Assembly (NCBI RefSeq): GCF_900107645.1
Contig: NZ_FNQN01000002.1
Coordinates: 186,001-250,000 of the forward strand
Length of the DNA: 64,000 nt
Source of the DNA: Desulfuromusa kysingii
GTDB taxonomy: Bacteria; Desulfobacterota; Desulfuromonadia; Desulfuromonadales; Geopsychrobacteraceae
Reading direction: 5' to 3'
This document shows positions 1-8,195 of the stretch, one piece after another. A model generated the notes under the pieces. The model worked only from the letters and a program-made list of their open reading frames with translations, made no database searches and was not told the DNA's origin. Numbering within the stretch: position 1 is the first letter of the stretch; each line of letters starts with the position of its first letter. The position numbers were made by a program, and so were the translations under genes.

Positions 1-254
1 TGGATGTCGATAATGGTCCTCATGCCATCACCCGCAAGAAGAATAACTGGCTTTACACTACCGATGGCTTGACAGAAGCCTATCGAGCCCTGCGCCCAGA
101 AGGAATCCTTGCCATCTGGTCCGCCGGACCGGATCGGGAATTCATGCAGCGACTGCAGAAGATCGGCTTCAAGGTGAAACAGGTTCGAGTTCGAGAGCAT
201 CAGAACAAAGGGGATCTGCATGCCATCTGGTTTGCTGAACGGGAAGCCTGGTAA
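1..254 (+). CDS. Spermidine synthase-like methyltransferase, C-terminal part
   Basis: The open frame runs in from the left edge (first full codon at base 3), so only about 83 C-terminal residues are present. The stretch DVDNGPHAIT, then NNWLYTTDGL and LRPEGILAIWSAG, matches the end of the Rossmann-fold SAM/dcSAM domain in spermidine-synthase-like proteins, where DVDNGP follows strand 4. Members of this group are often annotated as spermidine synthase without proof of polyamine transfer, so the substrate is open. The C-terminus (KVRVREHQNKGDLHAIWFAER) is the usual last beta hairpin. It is followed after 43 bases by the thioesterase gene on the same strand. Confidence 0.75.
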   Translation, partial: DVDNGPHAITRKKNNWLYTTDGLTEAYRALRPEGILAIWSAGPDREFMQRLQKIGFKVKQVRVREHQNKGDLHAIWFAEREAW

Positions 255-297
255 CCCTGCCAGCAACAGATAGATTCTGCAATTGAAAGGGACATTG

Positions 298-747
298 ATG
301 AAATCTTTTACCCAGAACATTCAGGTCCGCTGGTCAGACCTTGATCCTAACGGTCATGTGCGTCATTCGGTCTATTTTGATTACGGTGCCCAGGCGCGGA
401 TTGCTTATTTGCAAAAACAGGGGTTAGGCATTGACTGGATGCACCGCAAAGGGATCGGCCCGGTATTGTTTCGCGAAGAAGCTCAATTTCACCGCGAGCT
501 CAACGCCGGAGATCAGTTGATCATTGACGTACAACTCTCCGGACTATCCAACGATCATCGCAAGTGGAGCATGCGCCATCGCATCCTGCGGGGTGAAGAG
601 ATCTGTGCCACGCTCAATCTGGACGGCGCCTGGCTTGACCTGAAAAGCCGGCGTATTGCCCCGCCGCCAAATGAGCTGGTGGAAAGATTTGAAGATCTGC
701 AGCAGACCGAGGATTTTCAAATCATTGCGGCGCAAAAAAAGACCTGA
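298..747 (+). CDS. Acyl-CoA thioesterase, 4HBT (YbgC/FcbC-like) family
   Basis: A 149-residue single hotdog-fold protein. The N-terminal WSDLDPNGHVRHSVYFDY is the 4HBT signature, with the catalytic Asp in SDLDPNGH and the H-x-x-Y helix. The family hydrolyses acyl-CoA or aryl-CoA thioesters in the cytosol. I chose the ATG at 298 rather than the in-frame TTG at 283 because AAAGGG lies 8 bases upstream of it and the protein then begins MKSFTQNIQVRWSD, as relatives do. The substrate cannot be read from sequence. It lies 43 bases after the preceding gene and is probably cotranscribed with it. Confidence 0.85.
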   Translation: MKSFTQNIQVRWSDLDPNGHVRHSVYFDYGAQARIAYLQKQGLGIDWMHRKGIGPVLFREEAQFHRELNAGDQLIIDVQLSGLSNDHRKWSMRHRILRGEEICATLNLDGAWLDLKSRRIAPPPNELVERFEDLQQTEDFQIIAAQKKT

Positions 748-846
748 GACAACCCGACAAATGGATGTCGTGTTTATTCTCAAACCGGCTGTTCCCCTCC
801 GGCGGCGTCATATGAGAATCAGTGGTTCAAAGCAGGAGCAACAAGC

Positions 847-1632
847 ATGGATATTGTTTCGATCTACCAATTGCAAGGCGACATGGATCAATTGGCCCGT
901 AATCTCGCCAACGTCCTCGGGACGACCCCCTACGAAGCCCGTGCCCGCGTCAGTATCTCCAGCGGTGGTCCGGCGATCGTTGCTAATTTTGCCACCACTG
1001 AACCCGCCGCAGACTGTGCTGCACGGTTAAAAACTCTCGGCTTCAAAACCCTGGTGGTCGGCTCCGAGCAGATAGAATCTGATCAGCAACGTCAGCTGGT
1101 CAGACAAATCCAATTCACACGCGACTCTTTTCAGCTTGTCACCCGCGATGACACCAAGCTCGACATCCCCTACTCCGAGATCAAACTGTTGTTACGCGGA
1201 ACAGGAATCACCAGCAGTATTCAGGTCGAAACCGACACGAAAAAGAAGTTCGCTCTCGGCCGTGCAGTCGCCACCGGCGGGCTGATGATGAGAAAAAAGG
1301 TCACGACCACAACGACAAACAACACTCAGGATCGTCAGCCTTTCTGCCACATTTATGCAGCTGGTCAACCACCACTGGTCCTCCGTCAGGCAGAAATTGA
1401 CTACAGTGTTCTCGGTGACAACCTGCAACCCAGCCGGGATGCAAACTTCAACTGGATTTGCACAGAACTGCGCCGCCATTGCCCGACTGCAGACTGGGAC
1501 GAGCGCCTGAAAACCCGCTCCGGACTGGCACAACTTCTCGGCCCCGCCTTTGATCCCGAAAGCGACCTCGACCTGGCGATTACTCTCATTGTGCTGGCGA
1601 AAGAAGACAACGACAATGGCGGAGAAGTCTAA
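847..1632 (+). CDS. Conserved hypothetical protein
   Basis: A 261-residue soluble protein that I cannot assign to a named family. The first ~75 residues (ARVSISSGGPAIVANFATTE, then RLKTLGFKTLVVGSEQI) look like a small alpha/beta domain. The middle (residues ~85-150) is basic and ends in MMRKKVTTTTTNN, a Thr-rich linker. The last ~100 residues are rich in Trp, Cys and Leu. There is no signal peptide or membrane segment. The start has GGAGCA about 9 bases upstream. The gene ends just before a decayed minus-strand copy of repeat module A. Confidence 0.6.
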   Translation: MDIVSIYQLQGDMDQLARNLANVLGTTPYEARARVSISSGGPAIVANFATTEPAADCAARLKTLGFKTLVVGSEQIESDQQRQLVRQIQFTRDSFQLVTRDDTKLDIPYSEIKLLLRGTGITSSIQVETDTKKKFALGRAVATGGLMMRKKVTTTTTNNTQDRQPFCHIYAAGQPPLVLRQAEIDYSVLGDNLQPSRDANFNWICTELRRHCPTADWDERLKTRSGLAQLLGPAFDPESDLDLAITLIVLAKEDNDNGGEV

Positions 1633-1657
1633 AAAGATCGGCCGTCAATTCAATCAC

Positions 1658-1723
1658 AATCTCCCGTGTGACGTAGCTGGAATGGAAGAGTTGATTTGAG
1701 TATAAGAACGGCAAATGTTTGAA
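1658..1723 (-). repeat. Decayed fragment of repeat module A
   Basis: On the minus strand this matches the outer end of module A: CCGTGTGACGTAGCTGGAAT is recognisable against CCGTGTGACGCAGCCGGAAT of the intact copy at 22518-22722, followed by GATTTGAG and CGGCAAATGTTTGA. The match stops where intact copies have their first hairpin. It lies between convergent genes. Confidence 0.6.
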
Positions 1724-1733
1724 AACATCTACC

Positions 1734-2480
1734 CTAAGCCGTTAACCCACCATTAGCACAAATATCCTGCCCCGTAATCCAACCTGACTCAGGGCTGGCC
1801 AACAATGCCACCGCTCCAGCAATATCTTCTGGAGTACCAATCCGGTTGAAAGCCGCCATCGACCCTAACTGCCTGATCTGTTCTTCGCTCTTGCCTTGGC
1901 GAAACAGGTCGGTATCGGTCGGACCGGGAGAAATCGCATTAACGGTAATACCGCGCGCGCCAAGTTCCTTCGCCAACACCTTGGTCAACTCTTCAACCGC
2001 CCCTTTACTTGCGGCATAGAGACCATAATTGGGCAACATCATTTTCGTCACCGAAGTGGAAATATTAATAATCCGACCACCGTCAGCCAATTTCCTGGCC
2101 GCTTGCTGACAGGAAAACAGTAATCCCTTAACGTTGAGTGAAAATAGCTGCTCGTAGTCGTCCTCTGTCACCTCAGCAATGGGTTTGTAGATAGCCAAGC
2201 CAGCATTATTGACAACAATGTCCAGACCTCCGAACTCATGGATCGCTTGATCAAATAACGTCTCAATCGCCGCCGGATCAACCATGTTTGCTTTGATCGC
2301 TACAGCCTTTCCTCCTTGTGCGACAATCTTGTCAACAACGTCTTCAGCAGCGGCCGTATTGCTCATATAATTGACCACAACGGCAGCACCCATCGCTCCC
2401 AGTTTCAAAGCCGTTGCCCGACCGATCCCACGTGAGCCACCGGTTACCAGAGCCGTTTTTCCTGTTAAAGATTTATCCAT
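1734..2480 (-). CDS. SDR family NAD(P)-dependent oxidoreductase (FabG-like)
   Basis: A 248-residue classical short-chain dehydrogenase. It has the cofactor loop TGGSRGIG (residues 14-21), NNAG (about 90-93), catalytic Ser in INISTS, Tyr and Lys in YGLYAASKG (YxxxK about 154-158), and the SPGPTDTD loop. VVNYMSN after beta-2 lacks the acidic residue that would favour NAD, so NADPH is more likely. It is a stand-alone gene, not next to fatty-acid synthesis genes, so reduction of a ketone or aldehyde of unknown identity is the safest call. GGAGAG precedes the ATG. It is convergent with the hypothetical gene to its left. Confidence 0.85.
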   Translation of the reverse strand: MDKSLTGKTALVTGGSRGIGRATALKLGAMGAAVVVNYMSNTAAAEDVVDKIVAQGGKAVAIKANMVDPAAIETLFDQAIHEFGGLDIVVNNAGLAIYKPIAEVTEDDYEQLFSLNVKGLLFSCQQAARKLADGGRIINISTSVTKMMLPNYGLYAASKGAVEELTKVLAKELGARGITVNAISPGPTDTDLFRQGKSEEQIRQLGSMAAFNRIGTPEDIAGAVALLASPESGWITGQDICANGGLTA

Positions 2481-2641
2481 GATCGTCTCTCCTTCTTCTA
2501 AGCGAACTATTAAGTAAAATCTTTCAGCGGCTAGTTGCAGATTTTCTACATATGATACAATCTTTTATCATGATCAGAAACACCTCAAAGCCCTGAGTTG
2601 TTTTTGTTGTTGCATCACTCTTTATAGAGGAGATTATCATT

Positions 2642-3145
2642 ATGAAGTTAAACCTGCTTATGATTATTACTATTATGACTTTAACATTTTCTACCAATGC
2701 TTTCGCTCTTGAGGTCAATTTTGCTGACAACACTTGGGATGGTATTAAAGTCCCAGCAGGACAACAGTGTCAGAAGTTTGGTGGCGACAATCCAGCAACA
2801 CCTAAATGGATCGTCTCTGATATCCCGGCCGGATCAAACGCACTCTTGCTCGAGTACAGTGACCGCGATTCAGAGAGGATGAATAACGGCGGACATGGAA
2901 GGATGCAGTTTGCCATCAACACTTCCGCCAGCACCGTGACAATCCCTTCCGTTCCAGGACATACCTATATGTTGCCGCAGGGATTCACAATGGTTGAAGC
3001 GCACCGCGGTCCAGGTTGGGATAAAGAAGGTGCTTATATGCCACCCTGCTCCGGCGGTAAAGACCACGCCTATTATTTGACCATAAAAGCACTCAAAGAT
3101 GAGATGGTTACCGCTGAAACGGTCATAGAAATGGGTAAATATTAG
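2642..3145 (+). CDS. Secreted PEBP-like (YbhB/YbcL-type) small protein
   Basis: A 167-residue protein. Residues 1-22 form a signal peptide ending TNAFA, so it is exported. The rest resembles the phosphatidylethanolamine-binding fold: a segment IPAGSNALLLEYSDRDSER in place of the D-P-D motif, NNGGHG, and late MPPCSGGKDHAYYLTIKAL, which parallels the PPxGxxHxYxFxxYAL block. The match is from memory of the family pattern and is only partial, so a different beta-sandwich protein is possible. GAGGAG lies upstream of the ATG. A strong hairpin follows (3172-3208). Confidence 0.55.
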   Translation: MKLNLLMIITIMTLTFSTNAFALEVNFADNTWDGIKVPAGQQCQKFGGDNPATPKWIVSDIPAGSNALLLEYSDRDSERMNNGGHGRMQFAINTSASTVTIPSVPGHTYMLPQGFTMVEAHRGPGWDKEGAYMPPCSGGKDHAYYLTIKALKDEMVTAETVIEMGKY

Positions 3146-3171
3146 TCACCACTCTTGGTTTATGGGTCGCA

Positions 3172-3208
3172 TCGGGGGGACATCGTATCTGTGACTTCGT
3201 CCCCCCGA
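3172..3208. repeat. Palindrome with 10-bp stem, REP-like or terminator
   Basis: TCGGGGGGAC (3172-3181) and GTCCCCCCGA (3199-3208) form a perfect 10-bp stem around a 17-base loop. It starts 27 bases after the stop of the PEBP-like gene. No T-run follows on the plus strand, so it is not a standard intrinsic terminator. The GGGGACAT start is shared with the palindromes at 4094 and elsewhere. Confidence 0.6.
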
Positions 3209-3260
3209 ACATCCATTCATAAATCCGGCTATACTTAGGAAATAATTCAATCGCAGAGAA

Positions 3261-3480
3261 GGTCGCAGGGTTGTGGCCCCGCTCGACACCATACTCTTTT
3301 GTCGCACCACAAATGAGTATGCAGAAAAAGGTGCCCAGCTCCTTGCCCTCTGGGTTCCCTCCACTCCACAACTGCTTTGAGGAGCGGCAAAAACTCGGGC
3401 TGAAGCCCTCAAACATTTGCCGCTCTGATCTCAAATCAGCCGTTCCATTCCGGCTGCGTCACATGGGAGTGGCTGACAGA
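3261..3480 (+). repeat. Repeat module A, copy 1
   Basis: Hairpin-rich module of about 220 bp. It contains CATACTCTTTTGT pairing with ACAAATGAGTATG, CCCTCTGGG, and GAGCGGCAAA pairing with TTTGCCGCTC around GGGCTGAAGCCC. It ends with GCTGCGTCACATGGGAGTGG. It is followed directly by module B copy 1. Confidence 0.8.
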
Positions 3481-3510
3481 ACTTTGAATGGGATAGAATT
3501 TCAGTCCTTC

Positions 3511-3748
3511 TCCCCTTATACCAGCGCTGGAGTGTAGCAAACCAGCGATGAGATAAGCGAGGAATGTTTGAGGGGGTGAAACCCCTGAGTTTTGCGAGCG
3601 CATCGCTGGGTTGCGGAGCGGAAGGAACCTGCCTTAGCAGGCGCTGGTATTGGGGCGACCTCTTTTGGAGACTTTTCTATGTCGCGATAGAAAAGTCTCT
3701 CGGCTGGCGGGACGAAACCCGCCGGTTTTCTCTCATCAATCACAAGAA
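3511..3748 (+). repeat. Repeat module B, copy 1
   Basis: Module of about 240 bp opening with TACCAGCGCTGGAG. Stems include GCAAACCAGCGATG with CATCGCTGGGTTGC, a GGGG/CCCC hairpin, CCTGCCTTAGCAGG, ACTTTTCTAT/ATAGAAAAGT and GGCGGGACGAAACCCGCC. The CCAGC/GCTGG pair here replaces CCGGC/GCCGG of other copies, so both sides of the stem changed. Confidence 0.8.
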
Positions 3749-3787
3749 CGTTTTATCGAGCAAACACTGGAACAAGATTGAATAACG

Positions 3788-4015
3788 GACAAGGTCACGG
3801 GGTTGCGACCCCGCCCGACGCCATACTCTTTTGTCGCACCACAAATGAGTATGCAGAAAAGGGTGCCCAGCTCCTTGCCCGCGATATCGCGGGTTCCCTC
3901 CATTCCACGACTGCTTTGAGGAGCGGCAAAACTCGGGCTGAAGCCCTCAAACATTTGCCGCTCTGATCTCAAATCTGCTGTTCCATTTCGGCTGCGTCTC
4001 ATGGGAGTGACTGAC
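3788..4015 (+). repeat. Repeat module A, copy 2
   Basis: Full copy, 527 bp downstream of copy 1. It carries the longer CCCGCGATATCGCGGG hairpin in place of CCCTCTGGG of copy 1, which shows that the stem is kept while its sequence and length vary. Confidence 0.8.
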
Positions 4016-4048
4016 AGAATTTTGAATGGGATAGAATTTCAGTCCTTC

Positions 4049-4089
4049 TCCCCTTATGCCAGCGCTGGAGCAGAGCAAACCAACGATTA
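4049..4089 (+). repeat. Repeat module B, truncated copy
   Basis: The first ~40 bp of module B (CCCCTTATGCCAGCGCTGG, then AGCAAACCAACGAT). The copy stops next to the palindrome at 4094, as if the palindrome or its cargo had inserted into it. Confidence 0.7.
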
Positions 4090-4093
4090 AAAG

Positions 4094-4147
4094 AATTCCG
4101 GGGACATAATACCAATTTCAAGAAATAAGTATTATGTCCCCGGAATT
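4094..4147. repeat. 54-bp palindrome, GGGGACATAATA family, copy 1
   Basis: AATTCCGGGGACATAATAC and GTATTATGTCCCCGGAATT form a perfect 19-bp stem around a 16-base loop (CAATTTCAAGAAATAA). It is the best-preserved member of a family that recurs at 5388, 6037, 8591, 11152, 21052, 24225, 24811 and 25588. The loop sequence is also partly conserved, as expected of REP-like elements. Confidence 0.85.
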
Positions 4148-4197
4148 ACTCGACATCATAACGGGGTAAAGTATTGTTCCCGGCTTATGACTTTTAT

Positions 4198-4342
4198 CTT
4201 GTCCTCATAGGGTAATTTTTCTAATCTCTACTCATCACACTCAATAAAATTCTATGGAAGATTTTCGCATGATGATGACAGCACGGAAGTTGAAACCGTT
4301 GAGCCTGTTGGATAAAGGTGCTGCGTTTTTTGTCTTTGAGGT
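4198..4342 (+). repeat. 145-bp leader-like element, copy 1 (diverged)
   Basis: The diverged member of a three-copy family (others at 5237 and 23477). Shared blocks are CTTGTCCT at the start, TTCGCATGA, and GCCTGTTGGATAAAGGTGCT GCG before a T-run. A small frame (4269-4397, 42 codons) begins at the same ATG as in the other copies. The copy lies 70 bp upstream of the SDR gene. Confidence 0.6.
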
Positions 4343-4412
4343 TAGATATGATGTTCTCGTAGATCCAGAACTCGGAACCGGTCAGATTTCAAGATGAGAG
4401 GAATAAGACAAT

Positions 4413-5186
4413 ATGAGCCATCTAAAAAATAAAACCGTCCTCGTCACAGGTGCAAGCAAAGGAATTGGTGAAGCCATTGCCAGACACTGTGCTGTTCAAG
4501 GCGCCAATGTAATTCTCGCGGCACGGAATAAACAGACACTCGACAGAATTGTGACAGAGATTCGGACTCTAGGAGGTCAGGCGCTTGCGGTTCAATGTGA
4601 TGTCAGTGAGTACCACCAGGTCAATATCGCGGTCGCTCAGGCGATCAAAGCATATAACCGCCTGGACATCCTGATCAACAACGCGGGACTGATTGAGCCA
4701 ATTGCGCGTCTGGCTGAAAGCGACCCGGAGACCTGGGACTTTGCTATTGATGTTAACGTTAAAGGGGTTTATCACGGCCTCAGGGCTGCCATACCGGAAA
4801 TGCTGAAAACAGATGGTGGCACGATTATCAATATCAGTTCAGGTGCGGCTAATCGCGCATTGGAAGGTTGGAGCCACTACTGCTCATCCAAAGCAGCGGT
4901 CCTGTCATTGACGCGCTGTGCCGATAAGGAATATAGCGGACAGGGAATCCGCGTTATTGGATTGAGTCCGGGGACCGTTGCCACAGATATGCAGAAAAGC
5001 ATTCGTTCCTCTGGTATCAATCCGGTCAGCCAACTGGACTGGGATGCGCATATTCCCCCAGAGTGGGTCGCCAAAGCGGTCGAATACTTATGCGATAAAG
5101 CTGGGGATGAATTCTTAGGAAAAGACTTTTCTCTGAGAGACAACGAAGCAAGGAAGCAGATGGGATTGCCGCAGAGCGCTAAATGA
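4413..5186 (+). CDS. SDR family oxidoreductase
   Basis: A 257-residue classical SDR with TGASKGIG (residues 13-20), the acidic patch CDVSE near 66, NNAG near 91, and a catalytic set of Ser in INISSGAA, Tyr and Lys in HYCSSKAA (YxxxK). The basic residue in LAARNK after beta-2 suggests NADPH. A C-terminal tail beyond the usual SPGTVATDM loop holds CDKAGDEFLGKDFSLRD. The substrate is unknown. The gene stands alone between the palindromes at 4094 and 5388, with a copy of the leader-like element on each side, and looks like cargo of the repeat island. Confidence 0.8.
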   Translation: MSHLKNKTVLVTGASKGIGEAIARHCAVQGANVILAARNKQTLDRIVTEIRTLGGQALAVQCDVSEYHQVNIAVAQAIKAYNRLDILINNAGLIEPIARLAESDPETWDFAIDVNVKGVYHGLRAAIPEMLKTDGGTIINISSGAANRALEGWSHYCSSKAAVLSLTRCADKEYSGQGIRVIGLSPGTVATDMQKSIRSSGINPVSQLDWDAHIPPEWVAKAVEYLCDKAGDEFLGKDFSLRDNEARKQMGLPQSAK

Positions 5187-5236
5187 GATAGTCCGCACCA
5201 CAGAGGTCAGTCGAAAGCAGACTTGACACCTTTTTT

Positions 5237-5383
5237 CTTGTCCTCGCGAGAGAAATTTACTAACTTGTAGGAATAGTGTTTAAAAATGATCCATGGGGGG
5301 ATGTTCGCATGAAAGCAACGACCCGAAATTTAAAAGCCGCATTGCCTGTTGGATCAGGTGTTGCGGCTTTTTGTATTTGGGGT
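5237..5383 (+). repeat. 145-bp leader-like element, copy 2
   Basis: Close match to copy 3 (23477-23626). It contains GGGGGGATGTTCGC directly before an ATG at 5309. A terminator-like hairpin AAAGCCGCA / TGCGGCTTT is followed by TTTG. The corresponding stem of copy 3 is AAAACCGCA / TGCGGTTTT, so a G-C pair there is an A-T pair. The micro-frame 5309-5389 encodes 26 residues. Confidence 0.75.
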
Positions 5384-5389
5384 TGGTGA
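5309..5389 (+). other. Micro-ORF inside the leader-like element (26 codons)
   Basis: The frame reads MKATTRNLKAALPVG then SGVAAFCIWGW. The copy at 23549 gives MKTTTRNLKTALPVG and then a stop, with GAAVFCVWV still readable beyond it. The copy at 4269 reads TARKLKPLSLLDKGAAFFVFE. GGGGGG sits 7 bases upstream as a possible ribosome site. It may be a leader peptide of an attenuator, a small functional peptide, or chance coding within a structured RNA. I do not recognise the peptide. Confidence 0.3.
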
Positions 5390-5425
5390 CATAATACCAA
5401 TTTCAAGGAATGAATCCCCGAATAC
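5388..5425. repeat. GGGGACATAATA palindrome, partial copy 2
   Basis: The left half (GACATAATACCAATTTCAAG) is kept. The right arm is reduced to ATCCCCGAAT. It directly follows the leader-like element copy 2. Confidence 0.6.
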
Positions 5426-5577
5426 TCTCGTCGTGGACACCCAAGACAGTACGCGCCGGGGAAATGGACGTGGGTACAGGCGTGTGTTGTTGGTAGGGGA
5501 AAAGGAATTGTTACAAAAGACTATTCTGCAAAGTACGAAAATGCTGCCCCCGAATTATAAAAATCTAAAAAGTCGTA

Positions 5578-5680
5578 CAACAACTTAATCAACGCGGACG
5601 GAAAACACTTTTTCTTCAAATTGAAAAGCAAAACCAAATTGAAGGGGGTCACGTAAAATCACATCGCGGCCGGTTATCAT
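5578..5680 (+). repeat. Conserved ~100-bp 3' element, copy X
   Basis: It shares AACAACTTAATCA at its start, AATTGAAAAGCAAAACC in the middle and CGGCCGGTTAT at its end with 24112-24206. The middle motif sits in the loop of a short A/T-rich stem. In both copies a stop codon of an upstream frame falls in the first bases, as in integron attC sites, but the end-to-end pairing expected of attC is weak. Its upstream partner is the leader-like element. Confidence 0.5.
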
Positions 5681-5755
5681 GAACCGTCATGCAACAATAA
5701 AATATTTGATTTTTACCAAGGCCAGGTCATTTAACCAACACAGGAGGAGGACAAC

Positions 5756-5974
5756 ATGCCAAGCTTTGTAATCAACAAGAACCAGCAATCTAACAGTGAT
5801 CATGAAGTTCACAACGCGACATCGGGCTGCACCTACATGCCAAACCCAGAAAATCAAATAGACCTAGGTACACACGTAGACTGTCATGGCGCAGTTGCAA
5901 AAGCAAAAAGTTCATGGCCAGATTCAAAAATTAATGGTTGCTACTATTGCTGTAATGCTTGCCACACAAGTTAA
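5756..5974 (+). CDS. Small Cys-rich protein of the HEVHN...GCYYC family
   Basis: A 72-residue protein with a strong ribosome site (AGGAGGAGG) 7 bases before the ATG, so it is very likely translated. The pattern VINKN, DHEVHNATSGCTYMP, LGTHVDCHGAVAKAK, and the closing NGCYYCCNACHTS is a compact family I recall from many bacterial genomes as 'hypothetical protein'. The six Cys and several His, arranged mostly as C-x-x-C and C-x-x-C-H, suggest a metal (zinc) site. No function is established that I know of. It lies between the 3' element and the palindrome at 6037. Confidence 0.7.
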   Translation: MPSFVINKNQQSNSDHEVHNATSGCTYMPNPENQIDLGTHVDCHGAVAKAKSSWPDSKINGCYYCCNACHTS

Positions 5975-6036
5975 AAGTGGGGCTATCCTAAACGATCAAA
6001 ATTTACCTAAGGCGAAATTCCAGGGCCAAAATACTG

Positions 6037-6090
6037 AATTTTGGGGACATAATACCAATTTCAGGAAATAAGTATTATGTCCCCGGAATT
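6037..6090. repeat. 54-bp palindrome, GGGGACATAATA family, copy 3
   Basis: AATTTTGGGGACATAATAC and GTATTATGTCCCCGGAATT pair with only two imperfect positions around CAATTTCAGGAAATAA. A further partial left arm (AATTCCAGGGCCAAAATAC) lies just upstream at 6016-6034. The palindrome is 68 bp before the defence operon. Confidence 0.8.
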
Positions 6091-6158
6091 AGCCCCACAC
6101 TTAGCGAACACTGAGGTTATATCGGGGCGCAGTTGTAGGCATCTTCTTTTAAATATTC

Positions 6159-8195
6159 ATGGAGCGAACATTGCCGAAAATTGATCTTCACATACACACT
6201 GTACCTACAATTAGCGATGCACACTTTACGTTTTCACTAGCCAAGTTATGTGAATATGTTAATTCAGCTGAACTTGACGCCATAGCTATAACAAATCATG
6301 ACATGTTCGACCTCGGCCAATTTAACAAGATTACTGAAAAATTAGATTGTGTCGTATTTCCTGGTATTGAAATAAACATTGATAAAAGTCATGTTCTCGT
6401 CATATCCGAAAATCAAAACCTAGATGAGTTTCAGCTCAAAACTCAAACTGTATCTGAGAAGATTACCGCCGTAGGAGATTCAATATCCGTAGATGAATTG
6501 GTTGATATCTTTGGCGACCTCAATAAATATTTGCTCATACCCCACTATGAAAAGAGGCCTGCTATCTCAGGAGATACCCTTAATCAAATTGGGGGATTTA
6601 TCTCTGCGGGTGAGGTTGATAGCCCCAAGAAGTTTATTCGTATGGCAAAAGATGAGACTGAAATAACACCAGTAATTTTCAGTGACGTACGAATTCGCGA
6701 GGATATGAATAAGTTTCCAACGAGACAAACATACATTGATTGTGGTGAACTCTCCCTAAATTCGTTGAAATTCAGCCTTCGTGATAGGCATAAAGTGGCT
6801 CTATCTAAGTCAGAAGGAAACTCACTCTTTCAGGTTTTTGATGATGGTCAAAGGCTTTCCACTGGGTTGAACATTGTTCTTGGGGCAAGGTCTTCAGGGA
6901 AAACTGTAACTTTAACTCAGATAAGTAAAGACTGTACAAATGTAAAATATATTCCTCAATTCTCCCTTGTTCAGAGAGACGATGCTAGCTATGAAAAAGA
7001 ATTCAATGCGGATGTCGCTCGCAAGAAGAGCACGTTCGCTGATAAGCACCTGAGTCCATTCAAGACTGTTCTGGACGATATATTGAATATTGATCTTGGG
7101 ATTAACCGACGGAAAGTAGAAGATTATCTGGCAACCCTTCTGAAATCGGCTGAAGAAGCCGAGAAACTTGACGCATTTTCTAAAGTAGCTCTGTTCAATG
7201 AAACTCTATTTGAGGTTGGGGTGGACCAAGCACTTAGCGACCTTATTGGTTCTGTCCGTCAGTTGATAGAAAATATTGAGTATAGGGAAGTCATTGATAA
7301 GCATGTTGATGTTAATAATTTGAAGGCACTGGCGTGTGAGCTAATAGAACTTCTATGGGCTAAAGCATATGAAAGGAAGAAGAGAAGTTTTGTTAATGAT
7401 ACTGTGCGGGATGTTAAAAACAAACTTCAGCTAAGGACATCAGCAACTCAAGTTAAAGATGTCGATTTATACAAAGTAATGATTGAGAACAAGAAGGTCT
7501 CTAAATTTAACCAAATTTCAAAGCTATTGCAGACTGAAAAAGTGATATTTGAGGAGAATATTCAGGATTTTAAGGTCGTTTGCAAGCAGCGATCTTTTGA
7601 AGGTTCTGGTGAAATAAAGAATATCAGTGGTCAAAAGGTCGCTTTTAGTGATGCGTACCGAAAGTATGCTATTCCCTATGAGTACCTTGTTGCGTTAAAG
7701 GAGAATGAAGCTCTGACTCCATCCGAGTTCTACAAATATTTTGCATGTATTGAATATGAAATACTAAACAAAGATGGGTTTAAAGTTTCTGGTGGTGAAA
7801 GGTCTGAGTTTCGGCTGCTACAAGAAATCAAAGATGCTCAAAATTTCGACTATCTATTGATAGATGAGCCGGAATCTTCATTTGATAACCTTTTCTTGAA
7901 AGGAGAAGTTAACCAGATGTTGAAGGAGATTTCACAGACCATGCCCGTGGTCGTTGTCACGCATAACAATACAGTTGGAGCCTCAATCAATGCAGATTAC
8001 ATAGTGTATACGTCCAAAGAGATTGCAGGGAAGGATATCGTATATAGAAGGTATTCTGGGCACCCATCTGATAAAGAGCTGTGTTCAATTGAAGGTAAAA
8101 AGATAAATAATTTCCAAGTGACCATGAACTCATTGGAAGCAGGTGAAGAGGCTTATGTCGATAGGAGAGGTGGGTATGAAAGCATTAAAAATTGA
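6159..8195 (+). CDS. PHP-domain SMC-like ATPase, Ppl/TrlF-type anti-phage protein
   Basis: A 678-residue protein with an N-terminal PHP (polymerase and histidinol phosphatase) phosphoesterase domain: IDLHIHT at 8-14, AITNHDM near 46, FPGIEIN near 68. This is joined to a split AAA/ABC-type ATPase: Walker A GARSSGKT near 242, a coiled insertion, signature SGGERSE near 543, Walker B YLLIDEPESS near 565 and H-loop VVVTHNN near 597. This architecture matches the 'Ppl' defence protein reported by Gao et al. (2020) and NCBI's 'TrlF family AAA-like ATPase'. The TTG at 6171 has GGAG 7 bases upstream and is an alternative start. The gene is AT-rich compared with its neighbours and flanked by palindromes at 6037 and 8591, consistent with transfer. 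Confidence 0.85.
   Translation: MERTLPKIDLHIHTVPTISDAHFTFSLAKLCEYVNSAELDAIAITNHDMFDLGQFNKITEKLDCVVFPGIEINIDKSHVLVISENQNLDEFQLKTQTVSEKITAVGDSISVDELVDIFGDLNKYLLIPHYEKRPAISGDTLNQIGGFISAGEVDSPKKFIRMAKDETEITPVIFSDVRIREDMNKFPTRQTYIDCGELSLNSLKFSLRDRHKVALSKSEGNSLFQVFDDGQRLSTGLNIVLGARSSGKTVTLTQISKDCTNVKYIPQFSLVQRDDASYEKEFNADVARKKSTFADKHLSPFKTVLDDILNIDLGINRRKVEDYLATLLKSAEEAEKLDAFSKVALFNETLFEVGVDQALSDLIGSVRQLIENIEYREVIDKHVDVNNLKALACELIELLWAKAYERKKRSFVNDTVRDVKNKLQLRTSATQVKDVDLYKVMIENKKVSKFNQISKLLQTEKVIFEENIQDFKVVCKQRSFEGSGEIKNISGQKVAFSDAYRKYAIPYEYLVALKENEALTPSEFYKYFACIEYEILNKDGFKVSGGERSEFRLLQEIKDAQNFDYLLIDEPESSFDNLFLKGEVNQMLKEISQTMPVVVVTHNNTVGASINADYIVYTSKEIAGKDIVYRRYSGHPSDKELCSIEGKKINNFQVTMNSLEAGEEAYVDRRGGYESIKN

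Noticed and set aside
5349-5588. 79-codon frame starting inside the leader-like element.
   Set aside because: It runs through the terminator stem and a palindrome remnant and has no ribosome site. It could be the relic of a cargo gene but cannot be supported as a protein.
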